This document shows positions 59,874-64,000 of a DNA stretch of 64,000 nucleotides, piece after piece. Under the pieces are notes generated by a model. The model had not been told where the DNA came from, made no database searches, and saw only the letters and a list, made by a program, of their open reading frames with translations. Source of the DNA: Hofstenia miamia. Taxonomy: Eukaryota; Xenacoelomorpha; Acoela; Hofsteniidae. A program made the translations under genes and the position numbers. The stretch lies in assembly GCA_900660155.1 (NCBI GenBank), contig CABFPE010000006.1:2808536-2872535 (forward strand), in the 5' to 3' direction. Positions within the stretch are counted from its first letter, which is position 1. Every line of letters begins with the position of its first letter.

Positions 59874-62341
59874 TATATAAATCTCTTAGAAAGATAATAG
59901 ATAGCATTGAATCACCAATATAATTCTTCAGCCAGAAGCTCAGAGCAGCATAATTAAATAACAGTTCCAACAAAGTAGAGAGGCTTGTACTCATTCAAAG
60001 CCTAAAATAATTTCATTACTTTTTATTAGAGTAAACACACTATAGTATTTACTGATAATTCCAGAATAAGTTGGTTAAAGAAATTTTCAGGATATCACTC
60101 CAACATCAATGTGTGATGGATTGAATACTTAACAAACTTCAACTTAACAATCATTCCACAGAAAGGGAAGACAGCATACAAATGCTGACCTCCTTACAGT
60201 ACTTCCATAGTATATTGTGATGAAATAAAAACTGAACAAGAAAAAGTGCCTTTCCCATTCATCCCAAAAAGGCTTACCTTAATATTCCAGAGGTTAAGAC
60301 AAATTGGCAAGGACATTCAATACTGCCAATCTTACTAAAAGAAGAAGTTACAGGAAATAATGTTGTATCAATATAATGACATACAATTAAAACAAATAAT
60401 TAACAAAATACAAAATCCAAAATTATTACTAAATAAATTACAATAACTACATAGCCCACTATTTGTTAAAGGAAAACATCACAATCAAATCATACTCCCA
60501 AAAAACTGCCAATGCAATATCTCAAGAAAATTTCATGAGAGAGGCCACTGAACAAATAATAAATACACAGTTTATGTGCATCAGAGTACACATCATTGTA
60601 AATGAAATAATAAGCAAATGTACTACTTGCATTCTCTGTAATATGGCTCATTTCCCTACTCAGTGTGTAGAACTTCAAAAAATCACATCTGTCAGACCTA
60701 ATGATTTTGTCCATGCCAACATAGAACAGTTGTCCCAAGACAGTGAAGGCTATCAATATGTACTCATCATTATAAATAATTTTACTAAATATGCCAGAAT
60801 GGTTCCCATCACAGAATAAACAGCTAGAACAGTTGCAACTGCTTTACTATGCACATGGATCTTATGCTTTAGTCCTGTCCATATTAATGCCAGACTTTAA
60901 TACACAATTCAAAGGTTGATTAACACAAGAATTGCTAAAACCACTAGAAATTCTGCATGATCACACTACACCTTACTATAAAGAGAACAACAGCATTGTA
61001 GAAAGATTAAATAAAACACTAATAAAACTTATAGGAATAGCTATAACATGCATTGACTGAAAATACTGGAGATATCTCCTGCTATAAATTGAATATTATT
61101 ATAATACATCAGTTCATTCCACAACAGGAATTTCACAATTTGGACCACATTTGGACATGAAGCAGCCACACCTTTATCAATGATGTATACAAAATACAAC
61201 AATACTGCTGACAATTTTTACATTTGTGACTTAGTCAATGAACTGCAAGTAATGAATAAGACCATCTGCACACTAAAAAGAGCTCTTTACATCAAGAGTG
61301 CAAGGACAATAAAAATATCTACAGTGAACCACAAAAGTGGTGATAATGTTTATTCATTCACACCAGTGCAAACTACTGATAGCAAAGAAACACAAAAATT
61401 AGCCACCTTCTGGATAGGTCCACATAAAATCACTAAAATCCTAGACCATAACAAATATTTTTTAAGTAGCACTACAACAGATAATATTCAATCCTTTAGG
61501 AGATCCATCAAATATATTGAAAAAACAAAAATTAACAATAAACAAGTATTCAAAATATTAAAAAATGTTTCTGAGACTTACATTGAAATGCCTGAGCTAG
61601 ACAATGTCTGTGAGGAACAATTTGATGACCCTGAGACACATCAGCATATATCTTGCCCCCATAGGGTGCAAGAAAATACATACAATCTTGATAACTGGGA
61701 TATAAACTTAAACTCTTCATTTAGTTTAATTCAAATAAAATGAAATTACCTATTATGCTCATCAGCAAAAAATTGGCAATTGCTCTTTGCAATGTGCATA
61801 TTATATCAGACACCCCCTGCAAATACATGTGGGATGCAACATGTGACACAAAACTGAATTCACTAGAAGATGACATTGTTCCACTTTTGTCAATACATCT
61901 ACAACAGTGAATTCCCCACTCTACCAAGGCATAGTACAACAATGCAGTACATTGAATCCAAAAAATAAATATTACCTCCCATCTCCACTCATACATACTG
62001 CCATCATACAACCAGCATGGAGATCTAAAAATAGAAAGAAAGGGAGGGTGCATATCCCATTAACTGATAATAAACAATAAGTAAATAATTTCAGAGATCT
62101 TGTTAAAACACTAACATTTCATTCTGAAAACCATAAACTAAGCAACCTCAAATTAACACATGAAGACAACACATTGAGATTATGCTGTTACTCATGAACA
62201 TATCTACAGAAGTGGAAAGCCCACCACAGAACAGCAGAAATACTATAACATCTTCACACAGAAGCTAAACAATGTATGAAATGCAATGCCTATCTCAAAT
62301 GAACCTAATTTACACAACTTTGCTAAAAAAAAGTCAGTACA

Positions 62342-62531
62342 TGTAGCATTAGCTGGTAGTTGTTGTTATTTATTGGCCAGATCCCACACTTTTCATGATT
62401 GTGACTGGTTGTTGTCATATTTGTAAATATCATCAATAGCATTGTATAAAAGAAATGAGGCAATTGTAAAATAGAAGAAGTTTGAACTGTATTCTCTTTG
62501 TGTTCACTAGAATCACCCCTGTGATTCTACA
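62342..62531 (+). repeat. 3' LTR of the gypsy element
   Basis: 190 bases from TGTAGCATTAGC to GTGATTCTACA, TG...CA ends, with TGTAG/CTACA inverted tips. It shares order and length with 63,528-63,717. CpG positions of that relative appear here as TG or CA. Confidence 0.85.
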
Positions 62532-63300
62532 ATAAGAAGCCCTAACTCTTGGGTGCAAGTGTTGAACCTAAGTGCTAAGTAAATACCCTAAGCTCAGGGT
62601 AATAACAATTTTCATTACAAATGACAAGCAGCACAAAATCCCTAGCCATGTATATAACCTAGTTAAAACAACATGTCAATCAACTCATCCACCATCTGGG
62701 TACCTATTGACAATGCAGGTGAAAAGTTAGAAACACATTTTAATAAATAATGAAGTCATAAGAAAATATAAGCAAAAAAATTTACTGTGAATAAGTTGAA
62801 GAGAAAATTATTCAAAACTATATACAAAAATTAACTGGTATCAGTAAACAAATCATACCTTCAAAAATATAGACAAAAGCTGGCAGGTACAAAATTTGTT
62901 TCTGCTACAATTTTACTGAATTTCAAAATTAGCAGAAATTTAACCTAAAATATAAATAGCACTGTTTCACTTTGCCGAATTACAATTGAATAGATTCATA
63001 AAATTAATATTGAAATTGTAATAACTGAAATAAAGTCCAGCTAATTTTCCTCATGGTCCCCAAATACTACTCATGTGCCTAAATGTTTAGCTTTCTCTGT
63101 ACATTAGCAATCAAGTCTGATACAATACAAAGAAAACTCCAATATATTAAAATCTACAAGCAAATAACACATACCTGTATTAAATGATTTCTGATTTTAT
63201 AACATAAAACTTGTCTGCTAATTACCTGCAATGTGTCTATTAATTGGCTTAGCATTTTTGGTTGTTACATTTTGTCAAATGCTTTTGCCATATTAATACT
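62532..63300. other. CpG-poor non-coding stretch
   Basis: No gene. The first 50 bases contain GAAGCCCTAACTCTTGGGTG, which resembles the reverse of 55,420-55,474. Confidence 0.5.
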
Positions 63301-64000
63301 TAGTTTACAAAAAATAATTGATAAATTAGCATAATCAAAAATAATTAAACTTAAATCACAAAAGTATTTTCCTCTTTTTTATTACATTCTGGCTGATTAT
63401 GACACACTAACAAACTGAGATACATGATCTTTTATTGTTGAATTTCTAATTAAATACTAATCCAAGATTACATGATCATTTTCAGTGTATTCCTTACTTT
63501 GATTATTGCAAGGTGTTAAGATATTAGTGTAGCATCGCTGGTAGTTGTTACTATTTATTGGCCAGACCTCGCGCTTTTCTTGTTAGTGACTGGTAGTTGT
63601 AATATTTGTACATATTGTAAATATTGTATATATAAAGCCGAAAGCATTTTGTAAATAGAGATAGTTTGAACTGTATTCTCTTTGAGTTCGCTAGAATCAC
63701 ACCCCAGTGATTCTACATTAGCTTTTGGAGTATTTACAATTTGATGTGCAAAAATCATAGTTTTTCTAAATTGCATATCATCTTTAAACAGAATTGTTGA
63801 GCAATGTCCATATTTTTTGAAATTTGCTGTTACAAATAATTGTGTATCATCAGCATACACATTATAAATTATATTCAAAATAGGGCCTAGAATAGAGCCT
63901 TAAGGTTTGATTACACTAATCTTTGCAATTTCAGGAAATATTCTAGATTCAAATGAAAAATTTATGTAAAGAATCAATATTTTGTTTCATCCATTTTACT
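63300..64000 (-). pseudogene. Decayed LINE reverse transcriptase, copy G, interrupted by a solo LTR
   Basis: Minus-strand frames read GSILGPILNIIYN, then VYADDTQLFVTANFKK (an intact YADD box) and then ILFKDDMQF, the palm region of a non-LTR RT. Stops are present. The element continues past the solo LTR at 63,528-63,717 into lower coordinates, and past the window's right edge. Its lower limit is uncertain. Confidence 0.7.
63528..63717 (+). mobile_element. Solo LTR with 4-bp target duplication
   Basis: 190 bases, TGTAGCATCGC to GTGATTCTACA, flanked by TTAG on both sides (63,524-63,527 and 63,718-63,721). It is related to the LTR at 62,342-62,531 but clearly diverged, so it came from a separate insertion of the same family. 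It contains a TATATAAA-like box and the shared GTTTGAACTGTATTCTCTTT. It keeps several CpGs. A fossil left by LTR-LTR recombination. Confidence 0.9.

Larger units (their letters stand above)
57180..62531 (+). mobile_element. Broken Ty3/gypsy LTR retrotransposon
   Basis: A fossil Ty3/gypsy-type element on the plus strand. Recognisable parts in order are a gag-like region (about 57.4-58.5 kb), a protease signature (ATVDTGASVSI, near 58,620), RNase H-region wording (near 60.05-60.2 kb), integrase zinc-binding and core regions (about 60.5-61.1 kb), an integrase tail (to about 61.74 kb), and a 190-bp 3' LTR (62,342-62,531). Part order with integrase last is the gypsy order. I could not find a 5' LTR. 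It is clearly broken, with more than ten breaks, and is split by a mariner insertion. Loss of nearly all CpGs suggests considerable age. Confidence 0.8.

Noticed and set aside
1-64000. CRISPR arrays, bacterial operons, rRNA and intact tRNA genes
   Set aside because: I searched for regular spacer-repeat units, Shine-Dalgarno-led gene runs and conserved rRNA or tRNA words by eye. I found none; the window is eukaryotic.

Overview
The window is AT-rich (about 70% by eye) animal DNA. It has (TA)n and (AAT)n microsatellites, spliced genes and a mixed load of transposons: LINE reverse transcriptases, a Penelope-like element, Tc1, mariner, hAT and piggyBac-type elements and Ty3/gypsy remains. The one host gene I can assemble has eight exons with ordinary GT donors, and every acceptor chosen ends in TAG, mostly TTTAG. 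That and the composition suggest an invertebrate metazoan; I cannot name the species. There is a 1000-N gap (15,399-16,398), a 21-N gap (53,601-53,621) and single-N joins at 14,025, 52,229 and 53,276. Each join or gap lies beside duplicated sequence that may be an assembly artefact.

1-30,000 is mostly non-coding. It holds a decayed Tc1 transposase (about 7.03-7.64 kb), decayed LINE RT fragments (12.5-13.7, 19.2-20.0, 22.8-23.3, 24.15-24.5 and 26.6-27.2 kb), a Penelope-like RT fragment (28.0-28.7 kb) and one small open membrane-protein frame (25,671-25,387, minus) that I cannot name. A hAT-type MITE with an exact 8-bp target duplication sits at 30,036-30,398.

30,763-47,292 (minus) is a Tuba/DNMBP-type Rho guanine-nucleotide exchange factor with the order SH3-SH3-DH-BAR. 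Its eight exons join with consistent phases into 605 codons. Its introns hold a piggyBac-like MITE nested in an older repeat, two decayed hAT transposases, a foldback MITE and a 160-bp near-identical copy of part of exon 7 placed out of order in intron 5.

49,050-64,000 looks different. CpG is almost absent over long stretches (49.08-52.14, 54.6-58.6 and 59.9-63.5 kb), as expected for DNA methylated in the germ line, and younger insertions stand out because they keep their CpGs. This part contains short repeats rich in GTTGACTTTTTC, an LTR on the minus strand (53,835-54,347), a broken Ty3/gypsy element (about 57.2-62.53 kb) invaded by a 1,185-bp mariner (58,689-59,873), and a solo LTR (63,528-63,717) inserted into a LINE.

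I did not find a new biological system. The most useful observations are the CpG-poor compartment, the displaced exon copy, and three insertions that can be read precisely from target duplications or an empty site.
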